A DNA stretch of 64,000 nucleotides from Anastatus disparis (taxonomy: Eukaryota; Arthropoda; Insecta; Hymenoptera; Eupelmidae). The stretch is taken from contig JAFFSR010000374.1 in the NCBI GenBank assembly GCA_017163975.1, positions 1,722,501 through 1,786,500 on the forward strand. Direction: 5' to 3'. This document shows, piece after piece, positions 32,565 to 42,645 of the stretch. The position numbers were made by a program, and so were the translations under genes. The stretch's first letter is position 1. Every line of letters begins with the position of its first letter. A model generated the notes under the pieces. The model had not been told where the DNA came from. It saw only the letters and a program-made list of their open reading frames with translations, and ran no database searches.

Positions 32565-33391
32565 TTTTAGTACCGCAAGAGTGCTTGGAGCAACAGCGGC
32601 TGCCGCAGCAGCACAACGTACCAACTACCAATCATACAACACCACCATCCAGTGTCCAGACACCTGGTACAGCCACGACACGACTTGACGAAGAAATGAG
32701 TAAAATTTTACATTCTACGGGTGATAAGCGTCAAAAATCTCTATAATATCAACAAATCTTGCAGCGTTACTTGCATCTAAGAGGGGAGGAGAAGGATGAA
32801 AATAGGAGTATAATACGTCCAAACGAGACAACATTATTAGAAACGGAAACGACGATGGGTACAGACAATAATGACGAAATCGACGACGAACAGCTTGTCC
32901 AGTCGGTACCGCAGAAATTTCAAAGTAATGCTAGGCATCTCATAAGATATTTGCGGCAAGCTGGTAATATTGAATGGGATAGTCGTGGTATGATCAAGCT
33001 AGATGGCACTGTTGTCGAGGGTGCTAATATTGTCGATTTAATGAACGAAGCTATGAGAAGTAGAAAAAGGCCGCCACCGCGCGGATACAAACAGTTTGCA
33101 CGCGTCTTGCGACAAGTTAGCATACCTCGAGAATTCATTGGTAACGATCAACTGTGGCGTACGATTGCATCACATAGCCCTGATTCACCGCTGTCATCGT
33201 CGTCAGAAAACGAAGGTTATTATTCTTCAACAGCTACTGGTCTAACGAGCGTAAAGGAGAAAGAAGTCGAAAGTGCGAAAAAGCGTAAAAAAGTTGGTAG
33301 CAAGTTGGCGGCTATGCCATCAACCTCTGTAAAAAAGAGTCGTCTCAAACAGCTAAAATGGGTCCGTATGTGGAAGCATGGAAGGAAGTGA
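32543..33391 (+). pseudogene. Conserved Polinton protein of unknown function, one in-frame stop
   Basis: Begins MEYARKMILVP. The first part has a Pro/Thr/Gln linker and a helical LDEEMSKIL segment. TAA at 32744-32746 interrupts it, and the same frame continues with YQQILQRYL. A second conserved domain around 32945-33140 contains WDSRGMIKLDG and IVDLMNEAMRSRK. The tail is Ser- and Lys-rich. The two-part layout recurs in animal Polintons but the function is unknown. It overlaps the PLA2-like gene by 34 bases in another frame. Confidence 0.75.
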
Positions 33392-33747
33392 TGGAGGGGG
33401 AGGAGGAGGAGATGGGGGAGAAAACTGGTACTTTTATAGACCGATTAATTTCGGTTGTACCCTTTGAAATGCATCTACCAGGCTACCAGTTTCTCGGCCC
33501 TGGCACGCATCTCGAAGAGCGTCTCAGACGTGGTCAGAGAGGAAAAAATCCTCTTGACAATGCCTGTCTAGAGCACGATATTTCATATTCAAATAAAAAA
33601 ATAACGAATCATATAAAAGCCGACAGACTGCTGGCTGAACGAGCATTTTCACGCATGCTCTCGGAGACTGCAGATGTTAATGAAAAGACTGCAGCTGGTA
33701 TTACTGTTTTGTGCATGGTCAGTAAAATTGCGTTTGATAAATTTTAG
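33358..33747 (+). CDS. Phospholipase A2-like protein
   Basis: 129 residues. A calcium-loop-like YQFLGPGT (43-50) and the catalytic C70-LEHD-ISY segment with H73-D74 match the PLA2-like domain best known from the unique part of parvovirus VP1, where it breaches the endosomal membrane. In Polintons a similar membrane-penetration role during entry is inferred. The N terminus is acidic (EGEEEEMGE). Open frame, no lesions. Located between the conserved 32543 gene and the integrase, so likely within the late/virion cluster. Confidence 0.82.
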   Translation: MGPYVEAWKEVMEGEEEEMGEKTGTFIDRLISVVPFEMHLPGYQFLGPGTHLEERLRRGQRGKNPLDNACLEHDISYSNKKITNHIKADRLLAERAFSRMLSETADVNEKTAAGITVLCMVSKIAFDKF

Positions 33748-33823
33748 AAACACATTAAAAATACATTTAAAAGACAGCAAAAGAGAGAGAAAAAGCTAGT
33801 TTGTAAGAGGAGGAGGAGGAGCA

Positions 33824-34945
33824 ATGAAAAAGAAGGAGAAAAAGAAGAAGGAGGCGAAAAAGCCGGACGATCTTGAGCATTATTACTATAATCTTTCTGC
33901 ACCATCAGCGTACGCTGGTGCTCATCTACTGAAACACGCGAAACCCAAAAAATTTGATAACAATACCATTGCCAAATGGTTGGAGAGTCAGGATGCACAT
34001 ACCTTACACAAACTCGTGCGACATCGTTTTCCTTGTCGACATTACAACGTTTTTAGCCCCTTTGAAGTGTGGGAAGCTGACTTGGCAGATTTTAGATCAC
34101 TTAAAACCTACAATGATGGGTACAGCTATATTCTCATTGTCATTGATGCACTTTCAAAGTTTGCCTGGGCAGAGCCTCTTCTCGACAAAACCAGTCGAAG
34201 CGTCGCTGTAGCATTAGACAAAATTTTATCACGATGTAATGATAGACATCCTATTTATCTACAGACTGATAAAGGTAAAGAGTTTATCGGTCGAGAGGTG
34301 CAAGAGATGCTAAAAAAGAAACATATTACCTATCGAGTCGTCAGAGACCCTGATATAAAGGTAGCCATTGCCGAACGCTTTATTCAAACTCTCAAAGGTC
34401 GTATCTGGCGATACTTTACTCACTCGCGCACAAGACGTTATATAGATGTTTTGCAAAAAATTGTGACGTGTTACAACGAGTCGTGGCACAGTGCCATAAA
34501 AATTCCCCCTTCCAAGGTCAACTTATATAATGCTCACGTGGTACGTCAAAATTTGACGTTGCGTTACAGCGGAAAACAGCCGTTTCGAGTAGCTAAATAC
34601 AGCGTTGGCGATCTGGTTCGTGTCAGTCGTGCCAAGACAGCTTTCAGGAAACCATACGAGGGTGGCTGGACTCTGGAGCTGTTTAAAATTATAAGAGTCG
34701 ACACAAGACAACAACCACCCGTCTATATTTTGACAGATCTTGATGGAGAAAAAATTGACGGATATTTTTACGAAGAACAGTTGAGCAGAGTGCGCAAAGA
34801 TTTAGATAGCGAAGCGTTTGAGGTTGATGAGGTTTTGAAGAGCAAAGGTAGGGGGTCGAAAAAACAATATTTGGTCAGTTGGAGGGGGTACCGAGAAGAA
34901 TTCAATTCTTGGATAGAAGCTAAAGATTTAAAAAATTTACAATGA
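33824..34945 (+). CDS. int: Retroviral-type integrase with C-terminal chromodomain
   Basis: 373 residues, intact. Lys-rich start, rve core with D86 (WEADLADF), D149 (QTDKGKEF) and E184 (AERFIQTLKGR), then an SH3-like stretch near 250-325 and a chromodomain at 331-371 (FEVDEVL...YLVSWRGY...NSWIEA). It cuts and joins the element ends into target DNA, giving the 6-bp duplication seen here; the chromodomain could steer insertion to marked chromatin such as this satellite, which is inference. Its TGA overlaps the next ATG (ATGA at 34942-34945), a compact viral arrangement. Confidence 0.95.
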   Translation: MKKKEKKKKEAKKPDDLEHYYYNLSAPSAYAGAHLLKHAKPKKFDNNTIAKWLESQDAHTLHKLVRHRFPCRHYNVFSPFEVWEADLADFRSLKTYNDGYSYILIVIDALSKFAWAEPLLDKTSRSVAVALDKILSRCNDRHPIYLQTDKGKEFIGREVQEMLKKKHITYRVVRDPDIKVAIAERFIQTLKGRIWRYFTHSRTRRYIDVLQKIVTCYNESWHSAIKIPPSKVNLYNAHVVRQNLTLRYSGKQPFRVAKYSVGDLVRVSRAKTAFRKPYEGGWTLELFKIIRVDTRQQPPVYILTDLDGEKIDGYFYEEQLSRVRKDLDSEAFEVDEVLKSKGRGSKKQYLVSWRGYREEFNSWIEAKDLKNLQ

Positions 34946-35772
34946 ACGATGAATTTTACATGGTTTTACCGAGCAACAGCAGCAAGTTTGTCTTTTCACA
35001 CTATGTGGCGACGCATTTTACAACACAATTATCACAAAATTTTTATCTTCATGGCGACTGGTGTGTAGGACTCACGGAAATTCAAATACCTCTCACATTT
35101 CAGCATATATCAGTGGTAGAGCGTGAGGGGGTGATTTCTGTTAAAACATCCAAACGTGACGTGGCGAATATTTTGCGAGAAACAGAGGAGGAGACTTAAC
35201 AGAAGGCCGAGATGTTTGCGCGCGTTAAACCTGGTGTTTACCGTGACATTGAAAGTCTCTTAGAAGAAATAAATAATCTCGAGAATGTGAAAAATCATTT
35301 ATATTTTGAAATCCGCGCTGGTGGCTATGTACAGATTATATGGCGATGTGGTGAAGATTGTACAACTTGTATGCACACGTTTACCCTATCGGAAAAATTA
35401 CTTAGAATTTTAGGTTTGGAAAATGTACCAATTTTCTCTTGCAAAGGTAATAAAGAGCACTACATTGCCGGTAATCGTCCAGCAAATCTTGTGAACGGGT
35501 TACCAACCGTGCTCATGGTTTACAGCAACATTTGCCAGCCTTATGTAACAGGTGACATGCGCACGAGCTTACTACGTATAGTCTCGCTTCATTTGCGTGA
35601 CTACGTTTACGGAGGTGTTAAAATTAAAAACTTTTCACCACCCATGTACCTACCACTGCTGTCTTCAGCGTTTCAGTCGATAGAAATAGATATAAGAGAC
35701 GAACACGGATTTCCCATTCCATTCGACTACGGTACGCTGACTGTAACGCTTCACTTTAAGCGCATCCGATAA
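34942..35772 (+). pseudogene. Minor capsid (penton-like) protein, one in-frame stop
   Basis: Starts MNDEFYMVLPSNSS and ends SIEIDIRDEHGFPIPFDYGTLTVTLHFK, signature ends of the Polinton minor capsid protein, a single jelly-roll protein expected at capsid vertices. TAA at 35197-35199 interrupts an otherwise continuous ~277-codon frame. The conserved GNRPANLVNGLP segment is at ~35470. It starts inside the integrase stop and ends 4 bases before the next gene. Confidence 0.88.
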
Positions 35773-35773
35773 A

Positions 35774-36292
35774 ATGCCTGTGTTTGAAGATTTTTTCAAT
35801 AACCAAATGATTGGTGGTGGGGGTAAGTGTGTTACAGTTGGTAAACCTTGTTTTGGTTATCACCAGTCGGGTGCAGGAGTAGGTAGTTTTTTGGAAGGCC
35901 TCTTCCGAGCAGCTATACCGAAGATCAAGCTAGGTGCAAAAGTGGTCGGTAAAGAGGCTCTCCGAGCGGGTAAAAATATCCTAGATGATGTCACTCTAGG
36001 TGGCGGACCGGTCAAAGAGGCAACCAAACAGCGCATTCGCGAGAGTGGTAAAAATCTCAAAAGAAAAGCTGACGTTGTTCTGGACAAATTGCTCTTGGGT
36101 GAGTCAAACGCGAAAGAAGGGGAGGAATCAGAATATAAAAAGAAGAACGAGACATCATCAACTCAGTCGTCGAGTGCGCTTGGCACTACAAACACCTCAG
36201 TGGCTAAACGCTCGAAAAGTGATAAAGTTGCGAAAAAGAAGAAGAAGCAGAATAAGAAAGCACGTGTAGCTAGAGATATTTTTGAAAATTAA
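35774..36292 (+). CDS. Basic Polinton virion-type protein (pVI/pX-like candidate)
   Basis: 172 residues, open. N-terminal Gly-rich stretch with KPCFGYHQSGAGVGSFLEGLF, then an amphipathic segment (LGAKVVGKEALRAGKNILDDV) and a Ser/Lys-rich tail with KKKKKQNKK. Position between the two capsid genes and the amphipathic plus basic make-up suggest a minor virion protein comparable to adenovirus cement or core proteins; that equation is inference. Confidence 0.7.
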   Translation: MPVFEDFFNNQMIGGGGKCVTVGKPCFGYHQSGAGVGSFLEGLFRAAIPKIKLGAKVVGKEALRAGKNILDDVTLGGGPVKEATKQRIRESGKNLKRKADVVLDKLLLGESNAKEGEESEYKKKNETSSTQSSSALGTTNTSVAKRSKSDKVAKKKKKQNKKARVARDIFEN

Positions 36293-36301
36293 AATTTCAA
36301 G

Positions 36302-37600
36302 ATGGCGCTGTTGCATACAGAATCTTGTCAGTCGATCAAGTCGGAATTATCACTTTTTGAATTACCTTCGACACAGACTGCAATTGAAGGCTCTTACTGG
36401 GTTCAGTACAAACCGATATCTTCACTTAACGACCAATTACCAATTGAATTTACCATCCCTGGCAACACAGTATCTAGACTTGGCTCACATAATGTTAAGT
36501 GTGAGTGTCAGTGTAACATGAACTAGTTCTGAACCACCTAAAGATCCGAAAGTTGGACCAATAAATAATCTTTTGCATTCGTTGTTCAATTAAGTCGACG
36601 TGCTATTCAATCAGAAGCCTGTTTCACCACCAAACAATGCTTATGCATGCAGAGCTTACATTGAAACATTACTAAATTATGGCCCAACAGCTAAAAAGTC
36701 TCATTTAACGAGTTGATTGTGGTACGATGATACAGCAGGAAAAATGGACGATACCACAGGTGGTAATACAGGTCTCAGCCAGCGTAAAGCGCTTATGGTT
36801 AACAGAAAGATTGATTTACTCGGCCATTTACATTGTGATGTTTTTAATCAAGACAAATTATTACTGGGTGGTGTTGAAGTTAGAGTAAGGCTCGTGCGTT
36901 TTCGTGATGGTTTCTGTCTCATGGATCCCGCTGGTGCTTTCAGAGTAAATATTACAGAGGCTACGCTTTTTGTGCGTCGAGTAAGATTAAATCCTTCACT
37001 CGTGCTAGCACACGAAAAACTATTGTCGCAGACTACTGCAAAATACCCACTGACACGTGTAGAAGTTAAGGCTGTTACGTTACATAATGGTGTGCATGGG
37101 GAAACAATCGACAATGTCTTATTAGGTCAACTACCAAAAAGAATTATACTCGGTTTTGTTGAGAATAAAGCTTACAACGGAGATAAAAGTCTTAACCCGT
37201 TTAATTTAAGAATTTTAATATAAATTTTTAATGTCTGTACGTTGATGAAATGCAAGTGCCATCGAAACCCTTACAGCCAGATTTCAAAAAAAGCAAAATG
37301 TACGTTGATGCTTATCATACACTTTTTTCCGGCACTGGTATTCACTTTATGAATTCAGGCAACTCGATTACACCTAAAGACTATCCAAACGGTTACTGCC
37401 TATTCGCTTTTGATTTGACACCTGATTTATCGGCGAGTGATGGTAGTCATTGGAATTTGATAAAAAATGGTAATGTACGAATTGATGTTAGATTCGACGA
37501 CCCGCTAGAGGGCGCTATAAATTGTATAATTTATACTGAATACGACAATTTGCTCGAAATTGACTCGTCGAGACAGGTTGTCGTGGATTATAGCGGTTAA
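36302..37600 (+). pseudogene. Major capsid (hexon-like, double jelly-roll) protein, heavily broken
   Basis: Fragments are collinear with the Polinton major capsid protein (F54H12.2-like family). 36302-36470: start MALLHTESCQSIKSEL, WVQYKPIS. After a frameshift near 36470, the next frame carries DPKVGPINNLLHSLFN and NNAYACRAYIETLLNYGP, broken by TGA at 36519-36521, TAA at ~36588-36590 and TGA at 36714-36716. 36717-37223 is open (WYDDTAGKMDD...). Another shift and stop at ~37215-37230 precede the last open part 37250-37600 ending LLEIDSSRQVVVDYSG. At least five lesions make this the most damaged gene in the element. Confidence 0.88.
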
Positions 37601-37628
37601 GTAGTAGTGATGGGGATATAGTTCTCGC

Positions 37629-37666
37629 TATTTAAGTAGAGCAAAGCTATCTTTATCATCTCAGTC
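37629..37666 (+). promoter_or_regulatory. TATA plus TCAGTC core promoter
   Basis: TATTTAAG at 37629-37636 and TCAGTC at 37661-37666 lie at arthropod core-promoter spacing; the downstream ATG is at 37693. Confidence 0.6.
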
Positions 37667-37692
37667 GGCGAGCAACTTTAATTGCAAACAGT

Positions 37693-38157
37693 ATGGACGT
37701 GGTGATTGACGTGCAGTTTTTAAAGGACAACAAAAACCGTTTGATTCCAAAGGAGGTGGCTGTACTTGCTATTCATAAAAACTTCATCGCTCATTGGATT
37801 GTGGCGCCTCCTTGTAATTTAAGACGCTTACCTAAAAATGCTTTGAGACAGAACAATTGGGTGACACTGAATCATCATGGTCTGGAGTGGTACGAAGGTG
37901 ATATATCGATAAAAAGATTAGACAAAAATTTGGAAGATGTTTGCAAGCATTGTCGTGTAATTTTCGTGCGAGGTCAAGAAAAGCTTGAACTACTTTCCAA
38001 GCTCACCACCTGTAAGATTGAAAATTTAGAAAAACAAGATTGTCCAGCTCTTAGAAATTTGAATTTCAGCAGTGTACAGTGTATGCATCATTACATAAAA
38101 TCATCGTATTCAAATTACGTGTGTGCTCTAAATAACGCTGCTAATCTGAAACAGTGA
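37693..38157 (+). CDS. Conserved Polinton protein, unknown function
   Basis: 154 residues beginning MDVVIDVQFLKDNKNRLIPK, with HWIVAPPCNLRRLP (about 34-47), a HHGLEWYEGD block and a Cys/His-rich C terminus (CPALR...CMHHYIKSSYSNYVCALNN). The N-terminal DVQ motif and the overall pattern recall an RNase H-like fold, but I cannot confirm catalytic residues. Related proteins sit beside the protease in animal Polintons. Open, with its own promoter-like element upstream. Confidence 0.6.
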   Translation: MDVVIDVQFLKDNKNRLIPKEVAVLAIHKNFIAHWIVAPPCNLRRLPKNALRQNNWVTLNHHGLEWYEGDISIKRLDKNLEDVCKHCRVIFVRGQEKLELLSKLTTCKIENLEKQDCPALRNLNFSSVQCMHHYIKSSYSNYVCALNNAANLKQ

Positions 38158-38221
38158 CTACTAAAACTTAACCCCAGCGTAAAATCGCTGATTGTGGAAG
38201 AATTTTTCGAAATTCTCCGCA

Positions 38222-38665
38222 ATGAATTCAAAAGAGATTGTTCGATATCTGATGAGGATCAAGTTTCACGCAGTAGGCGTTTATCCAGCGGATCGAATTC
38301 CTCTGATGTGGGTGAAACCTTGTGCGCTTGTGCTTAATACGCAAAATTATAACCAGCGTGGTGCGCACTGGGTTGCCATATACGTTGATAAGTATGGCAC
38401 AGGTGTGTACTTTGATAGTCTTGGTAAGCCGCCACAAATTCAACAACATTTACGACGTATTCAGCAAAATTGTTAAAAATTTAGATGGAATAATAAACGC
38501 TTACAAAGCGAATATTCCAATGTTTGTGGTCATTATTGTATCATGTTTCTGTATTATATGTCTACCGGATTGGGTTTCAAGAAATTCTTGGAAAATTTCT
38601 CGCAGAATTTGCAAAAAAATGATGCTATAGTCAAGAATTTTATAGAAAAAACTTGCTATGCGTAA
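38222..38665 (+). pseudogene. Adenain-like cysteine protease, one in-frame stop
   Basis: Processes virion proteins in adenovirus and polinto-like viruses. YPADRIP start region, then H49 (GAHWVAIYVD), D65 (VYFDSLG) and C102 (CGHYC, TGT at 38525-38527), in the H-D/E-C order of the C5 peptidase family. A single TAA at 38474-38476 lies between the acidic residue and the cysteine; the frame is otherwise continuous to TAA at 38663-38665. The ATG at 38222 fits the family start better than the earlier TTG at 38192. Confidence 0.88.
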
Positions 38666-38734
38666 TTTGATACTTGACTGTCTCTGATTGATTGCACGCC
38701 ACCTTTTTTACGACATCCCCACCAATTTTTACAG

Positions 38735-38772
38735 TATAAAAGAAGTGGTATCCACTTGGTCTAGCCACAGTT
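38735..38772 (+). promoter_or_regulatory. TATA-box promoter of the last Polinton gene
   Basis: TATAAAAG at 38735-38742 with CCACAGTTG about 30 bases downstream as a likely start region and ATG at 38822. Confidence 0.6.
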
Positions 38773-38821
38773 GTGTGTGATCGACGGTGACAGCAGTAAC
38801 AAGCAAGAAAACCTAACCAAG

Positions 38822-39641
38822 ATGGCTGGTCAAAAGAGAAGCCTGGAGCAGACATTTGGTAATGACTTGGCATATTTAATAAAACAAAATAGCAAAAAAA
38901 AATTATTGGCAGCAGGTTCTGCCAATGGTCTACGGGCTGAACAGCTCTTTTGGAAAAATTATCCAGGTAGGCCTGGAGAATATAGGCGGCGAAGGCAAAA
39001 AGGAGTTTGCACCCGTGGTACGCTTCTGTGGAGCCAATTTTCAAGGTCTACCTCTGTCACTAGACTGTTGGGAGGCGTTGAAGCAGGAATTTGATAAAAT
39101 TGAAGATTTTTTCACTTGCTATAATGAGGAATCTATGCTGGATCAGCGGCTATCTATTCCAGGATACACTATCCGTTTTATGATTAGTTTTCACGAGAGA
39201 GCTTTTGAATTGGTACCCAATGACGCACAACCAGAAGGAGAGGAGTGTGGTGGACCGCCGAAAAAATATGGTCGATTTAATCGGTCACTAGTATTCAAAC
39301 GTGTCACGTTTGAACGTTTAAAAGATTTATCAAAATGTATAGATTATAGAATTAGATATTTAAATACTGTTGCAAAATCTGTAAATCATATATTACGAGA
39401 AACGGTTGCAAATATGAAAAATGTATTAGAAAAAAGTCAGGGATCTCAATATGTATACTTTACTTCTAGCGATATAAAAACAACAATATCTAGTTTTAAT
39501 GATAATTTTGTAAATGATCTCATCGAATTATTAAAAAAGAATAATCTAGTTTTAGGAAAAGAAGATTTGTTTATAATCATACACGAATTTATTATTTATC
39601 ATATGTACACACTAGTTAATTGTATGAATTCTACGTTGTAA
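38822..39641 (+). pseudogene. Polinton 3' gene of unknown function, frameshifted
   Basis: The start MAGQKRSLEQTF lies in one frame (38822-~38960) and the remaining ~220 residues in another (FAPVVRFCGANF...), so one base was gained or lost around 38950-38980. The protein has a helical middle and a Lys-rich central segment (GPPKKYGRFNRSLVFKRV). I do not recognise the family. It is the last gene before the right inverted repeat and has a clear TATA box. Confidence 0.6.
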
Positions 39642-40029
39642 TGTTTTATTATTAATAATAAATGTTGTTAAACTTTAAAACGTGAGTATTTCATTTACCT
39701 CGTTCATTACCAATTCCTCAACCTTCATACACACAGTAATATTACAAATTATATATTTCACGATTCAATATAAAATTTTTATCATTTTAGTATTTAAAAG
39801 TATTTAGTTGCAAATTGAAATCTTTTAAATTAATATTTTATGATTCAATATAAATTTTAATAATCAAAAAGTATCATGTTGCATATTAAAATATTTAAAA
39901 TTTTTAAATATCGATTAAAATATTTTTCATCCCCACTCTAAATTTAGGGGTCAGTGACCCTTCAGTTTATCCTCACTCTAAATTTCTGGGTGGGGATAAG
40001 TGACCCTCCAGTTGTTCAGGTACCATGCC
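39642..40029. other. Polinton right subterminal non-coding region
   Basis: AT-rich, with two loose copies of a TGATTCAATATAAA block (39760, 39841) and two of a CCACTCTAAATTTAGGGG/TCACTCTAAATTTCTGGG block next to the inverted repeat. AATAAATG near 39659 could serve for 3'-end formation of the last gene. Confidence 0.6.
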
Positions 40030-40140
40030 TAACAAGCCCCCACTTCACCTTCTCAGAGGTCATTGACTCACCGGTCAGTAACCTTTGGGGTGGTGGAGTG
40101 GGGGTTTGTTTTGACGGTCCATGGTGCCCCTATAACTACT
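40030..40140 (-). repeat. Polinton right terminal inverted repeat
   Basis: 111 bp, reverse complement of 21782-21892 at about 89% identity, ending CCCTATAACTACT. Confidence 0.92.
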
Positions 40141-40146
40141 GCAGCC
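40141..40146. other. Polinton target-site duplication, right (GCAGCC)
   Basis: Direct repeat of 21776-21781, immediately after the terminal CT of the element. Confidence 0.9.
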
Positions 40147-40308
40147 AAATCAATAGCGTATCCCCATATGCAGTTGACTCAACAGCTCATCCCCATATGC
40201 AGTCGATTCAACAGCGCATCTTCATGTGAAGACAATTCAACTGCACATCCCCACATGCAGTTGATGAAACTGCACATCCCCATATGCAGTTGATTCAACA
40301 GTGTATCA
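40141..40308 (+). repeat. 29-bp satellite, right part
   Basis: Five to six monomers of the same satellite and in the same orientation as 21439-21781, resuming in phase after the Polinton. Confidence 0.85.
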
Positions 40309-40425
40309 AACTATTAATTTCGATAGCGTCAGATAATATATATTTTAGTAAATATCATATTTTTTATTATATATTCAGATTCAACTATTACACAAGCTAG
40401 AACTCATAAATATATACAATATTTC
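40309..40425. other. AT-rich flank
   Basis: Short non-coding link between satellite and the next MITE. Confidence 0.4.
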
Positions 40426-40429
40426 TTAA

Positions 40430-40830
40430 GAGTCAGCTGTATACCGACACAGTTACCTGTTTTACCGAATCTATTTAAAATTTATTTTTTATAAAAACTA
40501 ATAGCTTCAGGCAGAAATAAAGAGATGGTTTCGATTCGTGTAATAGAAAGCAATATTTTCTCTGATAAGAATAATTTAATTCCACCGCTTTATTTTCAAG
40601 AAAAGTTGGAATAACTTGAAAATCCCATTATTTGACACTAATTTCTAATTTTTTAAGTTATTCCAACTTTTCTTAAAAACGAAGCAATAAAATTAATTCA
40701 TACTAATCAAAGAAAATATTACATTTTATTAAACACATCGAAACCATCTCTTTATTTTTGCCTCTTGTTGCTAATTTTGGGAAAAAAGTCAATTTTTTAA
40801 TTAGAAAAGGACAGAGATACAGCTGACTCT
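40430..40830. mobile_element. Foldback MITE with TTAA target duplication
   Basis: 401 bp between TTAA at 40426-40429 and 40831-40834, ends GAGTCAGCTGTAT and its inverse ATACAGCTGACTC. The arms share AAAGAGATGGTTTCGAT and its inverse ATCGAAACCATCTCTTT; a GTTGGAATAACTT block and its inverse lie near the centre. It belongs to the same family as 52948-53328 (shared TAGAAAAGGACAGAGATAC) and is more diverged. Confidence 0.8.
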
Positions 40831-40839
40831 TTAACATAT

Positions 40840-41567
40840 CTTTTACAATACCCCTTTATAAACAATGTTTTTTGTATGAATCATGTTCTGATTATTTTTA
40901 TTTTCTCTGTTGACAATAACGTCGCCTGATAATAATTTCAAATCATTTTTGTACTGTGTCCTTGAAAGATCAACATAAGCAAGCACCAACTCTTTCATAA
41001 GATTGTCTTTGAAGTTTATTAGTAGTCATTTTAAAACCTCATCTAATAGGAAACTGTTTTCGTTGTATATTGAAAGGAATTTCTTCTGTAGATGGAGATG
41101 AACTAATCCTTGGAATAAAAACTAATTTACGTTCGTTTTGACCATTTGCTAATTCCGCTTGAATGGAATATTTAATTAATTTTTTTACTATCAACCTTGT
41201 TTCATTACAAAGACCCTCATTAACATTTAAATTTCTTAAAAGTATTATGATAGTCCCTACTTTTAAATTTAATTTATGTGGTGGAAGTCCATTGGAAGTT
41301 AACTTATTTCAGAATTCTGTAGGTAACATAATATCTAAATGTTTTGTTATCATCTTCAGCTGTATCTATACTTAAATATTCAACATGGTCCCCTTCTATT
41401 TTATTCAAAACATTGTTATTGATTATAGTAACATTATTATTTTTAGGTGCCAAAATAACTTTCTTTGTTAGATTCGTATTGTTCATTTCTGTTGCTTTTC
41501 CCAATATTTCTTCGACAAGATTTTCTTTAATGACAAAATTATCTGGTATACCACTTTCTATTGTCAC
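40840..41567 (-). pseudogene. Helitron PIF1-type helicase, C-terminal relic
   Basis: Minus-strand fragments in two frames. 41567-41304 is open for 87 codons (ATEMNNTNLTKKVILAPKN, NNNVLNKIEGD). After a frameshift, [29 protein letters not shown] and [10 protein letters not shown] at ~41030-41290 follow, in the order known for Helitron/PIF1 C termini. Stops lie around 41020 and 40960. The N-terminal helicase half is at 46076-46702, separated by nested foldback insertions. Confidence 0.8.
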
Positions 41568-42209
41568 ATCTACGGATCACGGATTTTGTTCAAACTTCGG
41601 GATAAGTTTTTAGATGAAAAAATATGGGAATAGCTAAAGTTATAGTCACAAACGCTCAATATTTCTCTAGATACAGACAATTAAAGAAAATCGCTAAAAT
41701 ATTTACTAGATTTTCAAACACTTATAGCTCTTAAGCATCGATAGCTAGAAGCCTGAAACTCTTTTTAAATTAAAGCTGAGATCAAATCCTTTCAAAAAAT
41801 TAGTTGTAGCATATCAAAATATTATTTTTTTCCCTAAGTTATTGCGTAATAAAGATTGTGCTTGAATTTTCTTTTTAAAACATTAATTAATAATAAAAGC
41901 TGAAATTAAGTGCAATCTTTGTTACGCTATAACTTTAGGAAAAAATAATATTTTGATATGCTATAACTACTTTTTCGAAAGGATCTGAGCTCAGCTTTAA
42001 TCTGAAAAGAGTTATATGCTCGTAGCTATCGATGTTTAAGAGCTATAAGTGGTTAAAAATCTAGTAAATATTTTAGTGATTTTCTTTTAATGTCTGTATC
42101 TAAGGAAATATTGAGCGTTTGTGACTATAAGTTTAGCTCTTTTTCATACTTGGTCATCTAAAAACTTATTTCGAAGTTTGAGCAAAATCCGTGATCCAAA
42201 GATGTGACA
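41562..42209. mobile_element. 648-bp foldback element
   Basis: TGTCACATC at 41562 is mirrored by GATGTGACA ending at 42209. Arms are ~300 bp each (shared blocks GGATCACGGATTTTG, ATATTTACTAGATTTT, TCAAAATATTATTTTTT). It splits the Helitron helicase relic at 41567. Target duplication not clear. Confidence 0.75.
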
Positions 42210-42645
42210 CTCTCCTAGTTAGTTCATTATCATCTTCAAAAACAATGCGACGTTTTCCTTCTCTGATGTCTCACAGTGGTCCTCGAGTAAATTTGACCAC
42301 GAAGATTTTGTACCTCAGATTCTCCTTCTGAATATGATTCTAGGCACATTTAGGATCAAATTCCAACAAAAACCAAAATCCAAGAATCAGCACTGTTTCA
42401 TTTATTCAAATTTTATTTTTTTTTTATATTTGAAAAAAATTTTTTTTTTTATAATTTATGAGCATAATTTCTAGAATACTACTTTCAAAGATAATTATTA
42501 ATTATTTACAGATTTCATGAAAATATTATTGTGAATATATTTAAAAAAATCTAAAGTTATGTAAGACTGTAAGGATGATGTTAAAATTAAGATTTTTTTG
42601 TAAAACATTATAGTGATAAAGACTATGACAAATCATACGTTTTTA
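42210..42645. other. AT-rich stretch, unassigned
   Basis: The first ~90 bases are less AT-rich and could be Helitron-derived coding debris on the minus strand, but I cannot place them. Nothing recognised in the rest. Confidence 0.35.

Larger units (their letters stand above)
21782..40140 (+). mobile_element. Polinton/Maverick (polintovirus-like) element, complete but defective
   Basis: 18,359 bp bounded by 111-bp inverted repeats starting AG and ending CT, with a GCAGCC duplication. It carries protein-primed PolB, packaging ATPase, integrase, adenain-like protease, penton-like and hexon-like capsid proteins, a PLA2-like protein and conserved small proteins, mostly on the plus strand. Two minus-strand genes and one spliced plus-strand gene look accessory. 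Seven coding regions have stops or frameshifts, so this copy could not replicate or form particles by itself. Integrase is open. The gene set is that of the polinton/adintovirus group. Confidence 0.97.
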
